Numbered from the stretch's first letter, positions 26,405 through 36,874 are shown. The stretch is 64,000 nt of DNA from Paraburkholderia phenazinium (GCF_900142845.1 NZ_FSRU01000001.1:496001-560000), one strand, 5' to 3'. The notes: generated from the sequence alone by a model not told the origin. Numbers and translations are program-made.

Positions 26405-29122
26405 TTAAGCCGCCAGCAGCGAACGCAGCACGAACGGCAGAATCCCGCCGTGCTTGTAGTAGTCCACCTCAATCGGCGTATCGATACGCAGCAGCACGGC
26501 CACACGCTTTTCCTTGCCGTCCTTGCCACGAATCACCAGCGTCACTTCTTGTTGCGGCTTGAAGTCAGCGCCAAGGCCTTCGATGTCGTACGTTTCTTCG
26601 CCGGTAATCCCCAGCGATTGCACGCTATCCGAACCCTTGAACTGCAGCGGCAGCACGCCCATACCCACCAGGTTCGAGCGGTGGATCCGCTCGAAGCTGC
26701 GTGCGACCACAGCCTTCACGCCCAGCAGTTGCGTGCCCTTCGCCGCCCAGTCGCGCGACGAGCCCGTACCGTACTCTTCACCCGCGAACACGATCGTCGG
26801 CGTACCTGCGTCGATGTACTTCATCGCTGCATCGTAGATCGACTCTTGTTCACCGCTCGGCTGGTGAATCGTCAAACCGCCTTCAACACGCGTGCCGTCA
26901 GCCTTCGCCGGGATCATCAGGTTCTTGATCCGGACGTTGGCGAATGTGCCGCGCATCATCACGTCGTGGTTGCCGCGGCGCGAACCGTAGCTGTTGAAGT
27001 CGGCCTTCTGCACGCCGTTTGCCTTCAGCCACTTGCCTGCCGGCGAGTCTTCCTTGATCGAGCCTGCCGGGCTGATGTGATCGGTCGTGACCGAGTCACC
27101 GAAGATGCCCAGTGCACGCGCGTTCTTCACGGCGGCGATGCTGTCTGCCGGCGTCATGGAGAAGTCCTTGCCGAAGAACGGCGGCTCAGCGATGTAGGTC
27201 GACTTCGGCCAGTCGTACACTTGACCTTCTTCGCCTTCGATCTTGCTCCACAGGTCGCCCTTTTTGGTGAGCTGTGCGTAGTTCTTGCGGAACGCGTCGG
27301 CGTCCAGCGCGAACTTGAGCAGGGCGTTGACTTCGTCGCTGGTCGGCCAAATGTCGCCCAGGTAGATGTCCTTGCCGCCCTTGCCCTTGCCGACCGGCTC
27401 GGTCATCAGGTCGCGCGTGATGTTGCCGGCAATCGCGTAAGCCACAACCAGCGGCGGCGAAGCCAGGAAGTTGGCGCGGATGTTCGGGTGAATACGCGCT
27501 TCGAAGTTACGGTTGCCCGACAGCACAGCCGCCGCGACGATGTCGTTCTTCGTGATCGCTTCGTTCAGTTCCGGCGTCAGGTCGCCCGCGTTACCGATAC
27601 AGGTCGTGCAGCCATAAGCCGCCAGTTCGAAGCCCAGCTTCGACAGGAATGGCAGCAGGCCGGTCTTTGTCAGGTACTCGGTGACGATACGCGATCCCGG
27701 CGCAAGCGACGTCTTGATGTGCGGCGCAACCGTCAGGCCGGCTTCCACCGCCTTCTTCGCCAGCAGGCCGGCGGCCAGCAGCACGCTCGGGTTCGACGTG
27801 TTCGTGCACGACGTGATAGCCGCGATCAGGATGTCGCCGTTCTTCACGTTGACGCCGTTGGACGTCGTGTATTGCGCGTCCAGATCCGCCGCCTTCTTCG
27901 CAAAGCCGTTTTCGCCGACCGGCTTCGAGAACAGGTCGCCGAAGGTCGACTTCACGTGACCGATTTCGATACGGTCTTGCGGACGCTTCGGACCTGCCAG
28001 CGACGGCGTCACCGTGCCGAGATCCAGCGTGACGACCTTGGTGTAGTCGATCTGGCCAGCCTTCGGAATACCGAACAGGCCTTGTGCCTTGAAGTAGTTT
28101 TCGAAGGCGGAGATTTCTGCGTCGGTGCGGCCTGTGCCCTTGAAGTAGTCGATGGTTTTTTCGTCGACCGGGAAGAAGCCCATCGTTGCGCCGTATTCCG
28201 GCGCCATGTTGCCGATCGTCGCGCGATCCGGCAGCGACAGCGACTTCGTGCCTTCGCCGAAGAACTCGACGAACTTGCCGACAACCTTTTCCTTACGCAA
28301 CAGTTCGGTCACGGTCAGGACCAGGTCGGTCGCCGTCAGGCCTTCGCGCAGCTTGCCCTTCAATTCGACGCCCACCACGTCCGGCGTCAGGAAGTACACC
28401 GGCTGGCCGAGCATGCCGGCTTCCGCTTCGATGCCGCCCACGCCCCAGCCCACCACGCCGATACCGTTGATCATCGTCGTGTGGCTGTCCGTGCCGACCA
28501 GCGTATCGGGGTAGTACACGGTGTCGCTGCCGTCAGCCTTCTTGTGCACGCCGCGTGCGAGGTACTCGAGGTTCACCTGGTGAACGATACCCACGCCCGG
28601 CGGCACGACCTTGAACGTGTCGAATGCCTGCATGCCCCACTTCATGAACTGGTAGCGCTCGTTGTTGCGCTGGAATTCCAGTTTCATGTTCAGGTCGAGT
28701 GCATCCTTTTGACGGAAGTAATCGATCTGCACCGAGTGGTCAACCACCAGATCAACCGGGACCAGCGGTTCGATCGACTTCGGGTTCTTGCCGGCGCGTT
28801 GCGCGACACCGCGCATCGCTGCGATGTCGGCGAGCAGCGGCACGCCGGTAAAGTCCTGCAGCACGACGCGCGACACCACGAACGGGATTTCGTCGACGCG
28901 CGCGGCGGTCGGCTTCCAGTTCGCCAGTTGCGTGATGTGTTCTTCGGCGATCTTCTTGCCGTCGTAATTGCGCAGCACTGACTCCAGCACGATACGGATC
29001 GAAACCGGCAGGCGGTCGATCTTGATGTTCAGTGCCTTGCCGAGTTGCGGCAGCGAATAAAACTTGCCTTTGCCGGAACCGCTGTCGAATTCCTTGAGCG
29101 TTTTGTGGAGGTTGTGGGCCAT
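26405..29122 (-). CDS. acnA: Aconitate hydratase A
   Basis: At 905 residues it is normal for AcnA. It isomerises citrate to isocitrate with a 4Fe-4S cluster in the TCA cycle, and AcnA also helps the methylcitrate route. The cluster cysteines lie in [15 protein letters not shown] and [30 protein letters not shown] and [16 protein letters not shown] are active-site regions of the C-terminal swivel domain. A ribosome site (aaggaaa) precedes the ATG. It is downstream of prpD by 40 bases on the same strand and likely co-transcribed with it. Its terminator is at 26298. Confidence 0.96.
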   Translation of the reverse strand: MAHNLHKTLKEFDSGSGKGKFYSLPQLGKALNIKIDRLPVSIRIVLESVLRNYDGKKIAEEHITQLANWKPTAARVDEIPFVVSRVVLQDFTGVPLLADIAAMRGVAQRAGKNPKSIEPLVPVDLVVDHSVQIDYFRQKDALDLNMKLEFQRNNERYQFMKWGMQAFDTFKVVPPGVGIVHQVNLEYLARGVHKKADGSDTVYYPDTLVGTDSHTTMINGIGVVGWGVGGIEAEAGMLGQPVYFLTPDVVGVELKGKLREGLTATDLVLTVTELLRKEKVVGKFVEFFGEGTKSLSLPDRATIGNMAPEYGATMGFFPVDEKTIDYFKGTGRTDAEISAFENYFKAQGLFGIPKAGQIDYTKVVTLDLGTVTPSLAGPKRPQDRIEIGHVKSTFGDLFSKPVGENGFAKKAADLDAQYTTSNGVNVKNGDILIAAITSCTNTSNPSVLLAAGLLAKKAVEAGLTVAPHIKTSLAPGSRIVTEYLTKTGLLPFLSKLGFELAAYGCTTCIGNAGDLTPELNEAITKNDIVAAAVLSGNRNFEARIHPNIRANFLASPPLVVAYAIAGNITRDLMTEPVGKGKGGKDIYLGDIWPTSDEVNALLKFALDADAFRKNYAQLTKKGDLWSKIEGEEGQVYDWPKSTYIAEPPFFGKDFSMTPADSIAAVKNARALGIFGDSVTTDHISPAGSIKEDSPAGKWLKANGVQKADFNSYGSRRGNHDVMMRGTFANVRIKNLMIPAKADGTRVEGGLTIHQPSGEQESIYDAAMKYIDAGTPTIVFAGEEYGTGSSRDWAAKGTQLLGVKAVVARSFERIHRSNLVGMGVLPLQFKGSDSVQSLGITGEETYDIEGLGADFKPQQEVTLVIRGKDGKEKRVAVLLRIDTPIEVDYYKHGGILPFVLRSLLAA

Positions 29123-29162
29123 GGTGTTTTCCTTGGTTTGATCGCGGAACTACAGTACTGAA

Positions 29163-30614
29163 CTAGATGACAAACAGATCGACGTATTCATTGACCGGCA
29201 TGGCTTCGAGCCTTGCCTGATCCAGCGACACATCGAGAATCGCTTGTTGCTGCTTGACCGGAAACTTGCGCGCGAGGTTGGTCCTGAACTTCTCGACCAG
29301 CAACGGGATGCCGTCTGCACGGCGGCGCTTGTGTCCGATCGGGTATTCGACCACTACCTCGTCGAATGTCGACCCGTCGTTGAATTCAATCGTCAGTGCA
29401 TTGGCGATCGAACGCTTCTCCGGATCGTGATAATCCTTCGTGAACTGCGGGTCTTCCACGCAGGTCATCGTGTTGCGCAGCGCGTCGATGCGCGGGTCCT
29501 GCGCGACGGAATCTTCGTAGTCCGCGGCCGTCAGTCGGCCGTAGATCAGCGGCACCGCGATCATGTACTGGATGCAGTGGTCGCGGTCGGCCGGGTTGTT
29601 CAGCGGCCCTGTCTTGTCGATGATACGGATCGCCGCTTCGTGTGTGCGAATCGTGATCTTGCTGATGTCTTCCACCGTCTTGCCGGCCGCGCGCAGTTGC
29701 GCATGCAGCGTCATGGCTGCTTCCACCGCGGTTTGCGAGTGGAACTCGGCGGGGAACGAAATCTTGAACAGCACGTTTTCCATGACATACGAACCGTACG
29801 GGCGCTGGAATTTGAACGGCTGGCCCTTGAACAGCACGTCGTAGAAGCCCCACGTCTTCGCGCTCAGCACCGACGGATAGCCCATCTCGCCGGTCTTTGC
29901 GATCAACGCAAGACGCACGGCCCGCGAGGTGGCGTCGCCCGCGGCCCACGACTTGCGCGAGCCGGTGTTCGGCGCGTGGCGGTAGGTACGCAACGCCTGG
30001 CCGTCGACGAGCGCCAGGGAAATGGCATTGATCAGCTCGTCGCGCGTGAGGCCCAGGAGCCGGCCAACAACGGCGGTCGAGGCGAGCTTCACAAGCAGTA
30101 CGTGATCGAGCCCAACCTTGTTAAACGAGTTTTCCAGCGCAATGCAGCCCTGGATCTCGTGCGCCTTGACCACGGCAATCAGGACGTCTTTCATCGCCAG
30201 CGGCTTTTTGCCGGCGGCGATGGCGGTCCGCGAGAGCCAGTCGGCCGTGGCGAGAATGCCGCCGAGGTTGTCCGACGGGTGGCCCCATTCGGCGGCGAGC
30301 CACGTGTCGTTGAAGTCCAGCCAGCGGATCATGGCGCCGATATTGAAGGCGGCCTGAACCGGATCGAGCTGGAACTGCGTGCCAGGCACCCGGGCGCCGT
30401 TGGGGACGATCGTGCCGGGCACGATTGGTCCCATCAGCTTGGTGCAGGCGGGATAGGTGAGCGCCTCGAGTCCGCAGCCGAGCGTATCGAGCAGGCAATG
30501 ACGCGCCGTTTCCAGCGCGAGCGTGCTGTCGATCGGGAAATCCAGTACGTAGTCGACCATATCGACCAGGACTGAGTCCGGGTCGGGCCGTACGTTGGAT
30601 ATCGGAGCGGACAT
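29163..30614 (-). CDS. prpD: 2-methylcitrate dehydratase (MmgE/PrpD family)
   Basis: The 483-residue protein has the MmgE/PrpD fold, with GALRYPACTKLMG-like and especially IRWLDFNDTWLAAEWGHPSD, DNLGGILA, and RTYRHAPNTGSRKSWAAGDA near the middle. It dehydrates 2-methylcitrate in the propionate-degrading methylcitrate cycle, without an Fe-S cluster. The gene sits with prpC (methylcitrate synthase) and acnA, which supports this. An aggaaa site precedes the ATG. prpB (methylisocitrate lyase) is not within the window, although a CitE-like lyase is close by. Confidence 0.93.
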   Translation of the reverse strand: MSAPISNVRPDPDSVLVDMVDYVLDFPIDSTLALETARHCLLDTLGCGLEALTYPACTKLMGPIVPGTIVPNGARVPGTQFQLDPVQAAFNIGAMIRWLDFNDTWLAAEWGHPSDNLGGILATADWLSRTAIAAGKKPLAMKDVLIAVVKAHEIQGCIALENSFNKVGLDHVLLVKLASTAVVGRLLGLTRDELINAISLALVDGQALRTYRHAPNTGSRKSWAAGDATSRAVRLALIAKTGEMGYPSVLSAKTWGFYDVLFKGQPFKFQRPYGSYVMENVLFKISFPAEFHSQTAVEAAMTLHAQLRAAGKTVEDISKITIRTHEAAIRIIDKTGPLNNPADRDHCIQYMIAVPLIYGRLTAADYEDSVAQDPRIDALRNTMTCVEDPQFTKDYHDPEKRSIANALTIEFNDGSTFDEVVVEYPIGHKRRRADGIPLLVEKFRTNLARKFPVKQQQAILDVSLDQARLEAMPVNEYVDLFVI

Positions 30615-30634
30615 CGAAGTTTTCCTGGTGAAAA

Positions 30635-31156
30635 TCAGTTCTGCGGGTTCTTGATCAGCTCGTTCGACTGCGTCGGAGCCGGTGCGCCTTGCGACATCTC
30701 AGCCGTCTTGCACTCGTCAGCCAGACGCGAACCGTCGTTGTCCGAGAACAGCATGGCCTTGGTCGGGATCACGACCAGGTCCAGACCCGAAGCGGCGTCG
30801 TGGAAGCGGTCAGCACCCGTCGTGGTGGTTTCGCGCGGCAGGTTGTAGTTCTTGTTCGCCCAGTGAACCGTGACGATCTGGTCGCGCTTCATGTCACCCT
30901 TCAGGTCGAACGCCAGGCCTTCGTTACACGACCACTTCACCGCGCCGTCCGGTACCGGATCGACCTTGGCTTCCTTGGCCGGATTCGGCTTGCGCTTGAT
31001 CAGGCGCTTCGGAGCCGGCCGTTTCGCCACGGCCTTCTTGGCGGGGGCCGAGGTCGCGGCGGTGCCCGACGCCGTTTGCGCGGAAGCGTCCGTCGCGGCG
31101 ATCAGCATTGTCGAGGACAAGGCGCCGACTACGGCGGCGATCAGCAGCTTTTTCAT
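30635..31156 (-). CDS. Secreted MliC-like small protein between prpD and prpC
   Basis: The 173-residue protein has a signal peptide (MKKLLIAAVVGALSSTMLIA, cleavage near residue 26), a basic Lys/Ala/Pro linker (30-65) and a C-terminal domain. WSCNEGLAFDL (Cys77), TVHWANKNYNLP, TTTGADRF, IPTKAMLFSD (Lys133) and RLADEC (Cys149) match the layout of the MliC/PliC C-type lysozyme inhibitor fold: one disulfide, a small polar-Gly turn and a Lys near the end. This is fold-level resemblance. It lies 20 bases upstream of prpD and 103 downstream of prpC. An aaagg site precedes the ATG; the longer frame from 31234 is leader. Confidence 0.6.
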   Translation of the reverse strand: MKKLLIAAVVGALSSTMLIAATDASAQTASGTAATSAPAKKAVAKRPAPKRLIKRKPNPAKEAKVDPVPDGAVKWSCNEGLAFDLKGDMKRDQIVTVHWANKNYNLPRETTTTGADRFHDAASGLDLVVIPTKAMLFSDNDGSRLADECKTAEMSQGAPAPTQSNELIKNPQN

Positions 31157-31259
31157 GGAGTTTGCCTTTCTATCTAATATTGGTTGAACAGTGCGCGGCT
31201 GCTGGTGGGGGCAGCCGCCAGGGTGGAACTGCACGCGCCCTGAAAGCGCACAGCGGACG

Positions 31260-32447
31260 CTATTTTCTCCTATTTAGCGCCACGAACTTCAAATTCTCTG
31301 GACCGGTGTAATTCGCGCTCGGCCGGATGATCTTGTTGTCGATCCGCTGCTCGATGATGTGCGCGCTCCAGCCGGCTGTGCGGGCAATCACGAAGAGCGG
31401 CGTGAACATCGCGGTGGGCACGCCCATCATGTGATACGAGACCGCGCTGAACCAGTCCAGGTTCGGGAACATCTTCTTGGCGTCCCACATCACGGTTTCG
31501 AGCCGCTCGGCGATGTCGAACAGCTTCGTGCTGCCGGCTTCCTTCGAGAGCTGCTTCGCCACTTCCTTGATCACCTTGTTGCGCGGGTCCGAGATCGTGT
31601 ACACCGGATGGCCGAAGCCGATCACGACTTCCTTCGCCTCGACGCGGCGGCGGATATCCGCCTCAGCCTGGTCGGGCGTCTGGTAGCGCGACTGGATTTC
31701 AAACGCCACTTCGTTGGCGCCGCCGTGCTTCGGGCCGCGCAGCGCGCCGATCGCTCCGGTGAGCGCCGAGTAGATGTCCGAGCCCGTGCCGGCGATCACG
31801 CGGCCGGTGAAGGTCGAGGCGTTGAATTCGTGTTCGGCATACAGGTTCAGCGACGTATGCATCGCCTCGACCCACGACTTCGACGGCTCCACGCCGTGCA
31901 GCAGATGCAGGAAGTGGCCGCCGATCGAATCGTCGTCGGTTTCCACCTCAATGCGCTTGCCATTGTGCGAGTAGTGGTACCAGTAGAGCAGCATCGAGCC
32001 GAGCGAGGCCATCAGCTTGTCGGCGATATCGCGCGCGCCGGGCAGGTTGTGGTCGTCCTTCTCGGGCAGCACGGTGCCGAGCACCGAGACGCCGGTGCGC
32101 ATCACGTCCATCGGATGGGCGGCCGCCGGGATCCACTCCAGCGCGGCCTTGACGTTGGCGGGCAGGCCGCGCAGCGCTTTCAGCTTCGTTTTGTAGGCAG
32201 TCAGTTCGGCCTGGGTGGGCAGTTTTTCGTGCACCAGCAGGTAGGCGATTTCCTCGAATTCGCAGGTGCTGGCGATGTCCAGAATGTCGTAACCGCGGTA
32301 GTGCAGGTCATTGCCGGTCTTGCCGACTGTGCACAGCGCGGTGTTACCCGCCGTCACGCCCGACAGCGCCACGGATTTCTTCGGTTTGAATGCGCCTGGG
32401 GCTCCGCTCTCGCCTGGTGCGCCTGCGGCTTGCGTCTTGTCGCTCAT
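31260..32447 (-). CDS. prpC: 2-methylcitrate synthase
   Basis: The 395-residue protein starts at the ATG at 32447, with ctggag just upstream; the frame extends to 32600 but has no support. The N-terminus [26 protein letters not shown], written here in parts as [10 protein letters not shown] and LHYRGYDI, is diagnostic of PrpC rather than Glt[27 protein letters not shown] and the late catalytic Asp region follow. It condenses propionyl-CoA with oxaloacetate and usually also accepts acetyl-CoA. It lies 25 bases after the CitE-like gene on the same strand. Confidence 0.94.
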   Translation of the reverse strand: MSDKTQAAGAPGESGAPGAFKPKKSVALSGVTAGNTALCTVGKTGNDLHYRGYDILDIASTCEFEEIAYLLVHEKLPTQAELTAYKTKLKALRGLPANVKAALEWIPAAAHPMDVMRTGVSVLGTVLPEKDDHNLPGARDIADKLMASLGSMLLYWYHYSHNGKRIEVETDDDSIGGHFLHLLHGVEPSKSWVEAMHTSLNLYAEHEFNASTFTGRVIAGTGSDIYSALTGAIGALRGPKHGGANEVAFEIQSRYQTPDQAEADIRRRVEAKEVVIGFGHPVYTISDPRNKVIKEVAKQLSKEAGSTKLFDIAERLETVMWDAKKMFPNLDWFSAVSYHMMGVPTAMFTPLFVIARTAGWSAHIIEQRIDNKIIRPSANYTGPENLKFVALNRRK

Positions 32448-32472
32448 CTCCAGCAGTCTCCTGTATGTCCGC

Positions 32473-33489
32473 TCATGATGCGGACTCTTGGGTGGAACCG
32501 GTTGTAGCAAAGAGCGGCGCGGCCTCGGCAGGCACCGCACGCCCGGTCGAGCGCGCGCGGCGCAGCACCGACCAGTAGTAGCGGTAGCTCGCGCGGTCAT
32601 GCAGCGTGTCGCGATGGCGCGTCGGGCCCCATTGGGCGGACTGCGCGGCCAGCAGGATCTCGGTCGCGGTGACGATCTCGTCTTCGCGCGGCGCGAAGGC
32701 CGCGACGATGGCCGGCACCTGCGCCGGATGGATGCTCCACATGCGCGTGTAGCCGAACTCGTTGCGGGCGCGTGTGGCGTCGTTGGCCACCACGCTCATA
32801 TCGCGCACTTCGGTGCTGACGTTGTGCGACGGCACTTTGCCGTGCGCGTGGCAGGCTGCGGCGATTTCCAGCTTCGCGCGCCGCACCAGCGGGTGATCGA
32901 ACTGGCCGGGCGAGCGCATGGCGCTGTCGGGAATCGCGCCGTCGTGCGCGGAGACGAAATCCATCAGGCCGAAGCTGAGTGCTTCGACGCCCGGCAGGGC
33001 GGCAAGATCGAAGGCCCGCGCCAGCGCGCCATGGGTTTCGACCAGCAACTGCACCGGCACGGGTTGAGTCATGCCGAGTTCGCGCCGCGTCGCTTCGATG
33101 TACGCGCACATTTCGGCGGCATCGGGGACGTTGCGGATCTTCGGCAGGGTAATGAAGGCGGGCGCGCGTTTGGCGGCGCGCAGGATCAGGCGCACGTCGT
33201 CGCGCCAGTGCGTATGATTGAAATCGTGAATCCGCACACCGACGCGGCCAAAGCGGTCGTGCTCGCTGCCCAGAAGCGACGCCACCAGCTCCGCATGCTC
33301 CGCCTCGTGGCCGACCTGGGCGCCGTCTTCGCAATCGAGCGTGATGTCGAATACCGGTCCCAACTCCTGCTGCAAAGCGAGCGATTTCAGCATCAGCTTC
33401 TCGCTGCCGGCGTAGTGATCGCAGGCAGGCAGGACTGTGGGCGGCGCTTCGCCGTCAAACAGCACTTCGGCGGGTGTCAGGGCGCGCAT
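32473..33489 (-). CDS. HpcH/HpaI aldolase, CitE-like C-C lyase
   Basis: The 338-residue protein (from [10 protein letters not shown]) has [19 protein letters not shown] (metal-binding Asp/Glu), [36 protein letters not shown] and [15 protein letters not shown], all typical of the CitE/malyl-CoA lyase superfamily. These enzymes cleave or form malyl-CoA, citramalyl-CoA or related CoA esters with Mg2+. The position in an acnA-prpD-prpC-mdh group suggests a role around propionate, glyoxylate or itaconate carbon, but the substrate is not shown. A TTG at 33555 would give 22 extra residues with poor composition, so the ATG at 33489 is chosen. Confidence 0.82.
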   Translation of the reverse strand: MRALTPAEVLFDGEAPPTVLPACDHYAGSEKLMLKSLALQQELGPVFDITLDCEDGAQVGHEAEHAELVASLLGSEHDRFGRVGVRIHDFNHTHWRDDVRLILRAAKRAPAFITLPKIRNVPDAAEMCAYIEATRRELGMTQPVPVQLLVETHGALARAFDLAALPGVEALSFGLMDFVSAHDGAIPDSAMRSPGQFDHPLVRRAKLEIAAACHAHGKVPSHNVSTEVRDMSVVANDATRARNEFGYTRMWSIHPAQVPAIVAAFAPREDEIVTATEILLAAQSAQWGPTRHRDTLHDRASYRYYWSVLRRARSTGRAVPAEAAPLFATTGSTQESAS

Positions 33490-33588
33490 CTTCGGCGTCA
33501 GGGGTGTGGGTTCTCGTTGAGGAATCGGATGTAAAAAGCCGGAACCCGTCGGCAAGCAACGGAGTCCCGGCTGGTCTGCATCGGGCGC

Positions 33589-34572
33589 TTAGCCGAGCAG
33601 GTGCTGAACGCCTTCGCGCTCTTCGAGCAGTTCGTTCAGCGTAGCGTCCATCTTTTCGCGCGAGAACGCGTCGATTGCCAGACCTTCGACACGCTTGTAC
33701 TCGCCGTTTTCGCACGTCACCGGCACGCCGTAGATGATGTCTTCCGGAATGCCATACGAGCCGTCCGACGGAATACCCATCGTGACCCACTTGCCGTTCG
33801 TGCCGAGCACCCAGTCACGCACGTGGTCGATCGCTGCGTTCGCCGCCGACGCTGCCGACGACAGGCCGCGCGCTTCGATGATCGCTGCGCCGCGCTTGCC
33901 GACGGTCGGGATGAACGTGTTGCGGTTCCATTCGTCGTCGTTGATCAGCTTGGTCAGGTCTTGACCTTCTGCCGTTGCAACGCGGAAATCCGGGTACATC
34001 GTCGGCGAGTGGTTGCCCCACACTGCCAGCTTTTCGATCGAAGCGACCGGCTTGCCCGATTTGGCCGCCAGTTGCGACAGCGCGCGGTTGTGGTCCAGAC
34101 GCAGCATGGCGGTGAAGTTCTTCTTCGGCAGATCCGGTGCCGACTTCATCGCAATGTAAGCATTGGTGTTGGCCGGGTTGCCGACCACCAGCACCTTGAC
34201 GTCGCGGCTGGCGACTTCGTTCAGCGCCTTGCCTTGCACCGTGAAGATCTCGGCGTTGGCCGACAGCAGATCTTTACGTTCCATGCCTTTCGAACGCGGG
34301 CGTGCGCCGACCAGCAGGGCCACGTCTGCATCCTTGAATGCGACCTTGGGATCGTCGGTGATCACGACGCCCTGCAGCAGCGGGAATGCGCAATCATCCA
34401 GTTCCATCACGACGCCTTTGACGGCGCCTTGCGCTTGCGGCAGATCGAGCAGTTGCAGGACCACCGGTTGATCCTTGCCGAGCAGGTCGCCATTGGCGAT
34501 GCGGAACAGCAGGGAGTAAGCGATTTGACCTGCGGCGCCGGTGACGGCAACGCGCTTTGCGGGCTTAGCCAT
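33589..34572 (-). CDS. mdh: Malate dehydrogenase
   Basis: The 327-residue protein is of the type found in Burkholderia and plants. The Rossmann motif [16 protein letters not shown] is at the N-terminus, the mobile loop is [14 protein letters not shown] (substrate Arg), NPANTNAY follows, and the catalytic His lies in [11 protein letters not shown]. It oxidises L-malate to oxaloacetate with NAD in the TCA cycle. A ggag site precedes the ATG. The likely promoter is nearly 400 bases upstream (34972-35000), so the mRNA leader is long. It is divergent from the GntR regulator gene. Confidence 0.96.
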
Positions 34573-34965
34573 TGAGAATTCTCCAGGACGATGCGTTAGA
34601 CGCTAGGGAAAACGCCATTCTATATGCGCGTTAGGCGAAGCGTTGTGAAACACGGCGGAATTCACTGTTACGCGGGGCCTCAAGCTGAAAGCCGGGGCCG
34701 GAAAGCGCGTTGCGGCAAGACCGCCATGCCGGAAACCTGTGCAGCGGAACGAGGTGCGCGGGGCACTGCTGGCCGCTGCATGGTGCCGGGCGCCTGCAAG
34801 GGTGTGTTTCCGAAGCGTCTGACGGGACAAAGACCGGCGAATCGAAAGCGGGACCGCGAGAGACAACAGCATGGTGCAGAGCGGCTTTCGGTGCATGGCG
34901 GCCTGCCAGGAGTACCCATGGATACTCGGGAAAAGCCGTCGGATTTGCCCCCGAACCCTTGCTCG
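34573..34965 (-). other. Long (~390-nt) untranslated leader of mdh
   Basis: The interval between the predicted mdh transcription start and the mdh ATG has no convincing gene on either strand; the open frames are uninterrupted only because of high GC. No known riboswitch was recognised. It may hold a cis-regulatory RNA or a small RNA. Confidence 0.4.
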
Positions 34966-34971
34966 CCCTGG

Positions 34972-35000
34972 AGTGTAGGATTCGGCCCACACAAAGTCAA
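34972..35000 (-). promoter_or_regulatory. Sigma-70-type promoter toward mdh
   Basis: On the minus strand -35 TTGACT (35000-34995), a 17-bp spacer and -10 TACACT (34977-34972) form a near-consensus promoter. It points at mdh. Confidence 0.7.
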
Positions 35001-35008
35001 CAGTATCT

Positions 35009-35028
35009 TATGTCTTATATAAGACATA
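35009..35028. promoter_or_regulatory. 20-bp perfect palindrome between mdh and the GntR gene
   Basis: Each half is TATGTCTTAT and its reverse complement, giving a perfect 20-bp palindrome with the GTnT-like halves usual for GntR-family operators. It lies just upstream of the mdh -35 element and about 55 bases before the GntR start codon. It is probably bound by the product of the adjacent gntR gene. Confidence 0.7.
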
Positions 35029-35083
35029 TCTATTGCAGGGAAAGCTCTGGACGCCGGACAGGCCTTTATGATGAAATGCGCGG

Positions 35084-35887
35084 ATGAATTCGAACCCGGC
35101 GAGCACTGCGAATCCTATCGTCCCTGGGGGACCAGGCGAGGGTGCGCCCGCTGCTGCTGCGCCCGCTACATCGCCCACTTTCAGCCCCTTGTATCAGCAG
35201 ATCAAGGGGTTGATTACACAGAGCCTCGAGTCGGGTGAATGGAAGCCGGGTGAAATCATTCCCAGCGAGGTCGAACTGGCCGCCCGTTTCAAGGTGAGTC
35301 AGGGGACGGTGCGCAAGGCGATCGACGAACTGGCCGCGGACAACCTGCTGGTGCGCCGCCAGGGCAAGGGTACTTTTGTTGCGACGCACAATGAAGACCG
35401 TGCCCAGTTTCGCTTCCTCAGGTTACTTGCCGATGACGGCGCCGAACATCCCCACGTCAGCCGCCTGCTTGAATGCCGCCGCCTGCGCGCGTCGGCCGAT
35501 ATCGCGCGTCAGCTCGACCTGAAGCCGGCCGACCCGGTGGTGCTCATCAAGCGGCTTTTGCAGTTTGATGGTGAAATCACGGTGCTGGACGAGATCTGGT
35601 TACCCGGCATGGTGTTTCGCGGGCTCACGCTCGAGCGGCTTTCGGAGTACAAGGGGCCGCTCTACGCGATGTTCGAAACGGAGTTCGGAACCCGTATGAT
35701 CCGGGCCACCGAGAAGATCCGGGCGGTGGCAGCCGACCCCACGGTCGCCGATCTGTTGCAGGTGCCGGCCGGATTTCCGTTGCTATCGGTGGAGCGCGTG
35801 TCCTATACCTATGGAGACCGTCCCGTCGAAGTGCGGCGTGGATGGTATGTCACAACTGGGTACTACTATCAGAACGATCTGAGCTGA
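35084..35887 (+). CDS. GntR-family regulator with UTRA sensor (HutC subfamily)
   Basis: The 267-residue protein has a Pro/Ala-rich N-terminal arm and a winged helix-turn-helix at residues ~33-102 (LYQQIKGLITQSLESGEWKP, then VELAARFKVSQGTVRKAIDE). A UTRA ligand-binding domain spans ~115-260 (SRLLECRRLRASADIARQLD, SVERVSYTYGDRPVEVRRGW). It senses a small metabolite and controls nearby genes. Location between mdh and sdhCDAB-gltA suggests TCA-cycle control, which is inference. No clear Shine-Dalgarno site precedes the ATG. Confidence 0.9.
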   Translation: MNSNPASTANPIVPGGPGEGAPAAAAPATSPTFSPLYQQIKGLITQSLESGEWKPGEIIPSEVELAARFKVSQGTVRKAIDELAADNLLVRRQGKGTFVATHNEDRAQFRFLRLLADDGAEHPHVSRLLECRRLRASADIARQLDLKPADPVVLIKRLLQFDGEITVLDEIWLPGMVFRGLTLERLSEYKGPLYAMFETEFGTRMIRATEKIRAVAADPTVADLLQVPAGFPLLSVERVSYTYGDRPVEVRRGWYVTTGYYYQNDLS

Positions 35888-36080
35888 AACCGGGTTGTCG
35901 GAGACCCGCATGGTCAGGCTGGATCAGTGTGCTTAAGGGTGAGCGGCGTAGCGCGCGGCACCCTCTTGAAGCCGCCATTATCGCGTGAGCAGTAAAGGAC
36001 CTGTGGGGTTTTTCGCTGCAGCGCGATATAAAAAGGCGCTAAAATTGCGGATTAGTGTTACTACATAGTAGGGGTCTAGC

Positions 36081-36497
36081 ATGGCTGAAGCCGTAAAAAA
36101 ACCGAGACCGGAGTTCCGGAACATCGGTATCGGGCAAATATTGACGGCGTATCGCCTCCCACTAGCGGGGCGTGTGTCGATTCTCCATCGCCTAAGCGGT
36201 GGGCTGCTGTTTGTTTTTCTTCCGTTCCTGCTGTACCTCTTCGATCAAAGCCTTACGTCAGAGCTCAGCTTCGATGTGTTCAAGGGCTTCCTCTCCAACA
36301 TCATCGTCAAGCTCATCACGCTGGTTCTCGCGTGGGCCTTCCTGTTCCACTTCTGCGCCGGTGTACGTCACCTGTTCATGGACACGAGCCACAGCCTCAC
36401 GACTAAAGAGAAGGGCAAGCAAACCTCCATCATCGTGCTGGTCGTCTCGTCGCTTCTGACGATTGCATTCGCGCTCAAACTCTTCGGAGCATTCTAA
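36081..36497 (+). CDS. sdhC: Succinate dehydrogenase cytochrome b556 subunit
   Basis: The 138-residue protein has three membrane helices. SILHRLSGGLLF (quinone-site Ser/Arg) is in the first region and FHFCAGVRHLFMDTSH carries the heme-ligand His. It anchors complex II and passes electrons to ubiquinone. An aggggt site precedes the ATG. First gene of sdhCDAB-sdhE; sdhD starts five bases after its stop. Confidence 0.95.
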   Translation: MAEAVKKPRPEFRNIGIGQILTAYRLPLAGRVSILHRLSGGLLFVFLPFLLYLFDQSLTSELSFDVFKGFLSNIIVKLITLVLAWAFLFHFCAGVRHLFMDTSHSLTTKEKGKQTSIIVLVVSSLLTIAFALKLFGAF

Positions 36498-36501
36498 AAA
36501 A

Positions 36502-36870
36502 ATGGCAGCTAACAACCGAATCGGCCCGAAGCGTCTCGTCGTCGGCGCGCACTACGGTCTGCGCGACTGGCTCGCACAGCGCATCACCGCCACCATCATG
36601 GCGATCTACACGATCATCCTGCTCGTGTGGTTCTTCGGCGCACAAGATTTCTCGTATGACGGCTGGGCGTCGATCTTCGCGACGCAATGGATGAAGCTCG
36701 CCACCTTCGTGACGCTGCTGTCCCTGTTCTACCACGCGTGGGTGGGTATTCGCGACATCTGGATGGACTACATCAAGCCCGTCGGTGTGCGCCTCACCCT
36801 TCAGGCCCTGACGATCGTCTGGCTGCTGGCGTGTGCCGGCTACGCTGCGCAGATTCTCTGGAGAGTATAA
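36502..36870 (+). CDS. sdhD: Succinate dehydrogenase membrane anchor subunit
   Basis: The 122-residue protein has three membrane helices, with [17 protein letters not shown] containing the second heme ligand His and the quinone-site residues. The ATG at 36502 is chosen because the frame upstream overlaps sdhC. A run of A residues separates the two genes, so translation is probably coupled. Confidence 0.94.
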   Translation: MAANNRIGPKRLVVGAHYGLRDWLAQRITATIMAIYTIILLVWFFGAQDFSYDGWASIFATQWMKLATFVTLLSLFYHAWVGIRDIWMDYIKPVGVRLTLQALTIVWLLACAGYAAQILWRV

Positions 36871-36874
36871 AAGA

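Noticed and set aside
26450..28981. An 843-codon open frame on the plus strand opposite acnA
   Set aside because: Third-position GC effect. acnA on the minus strand has all its cluster cysteines and full length.
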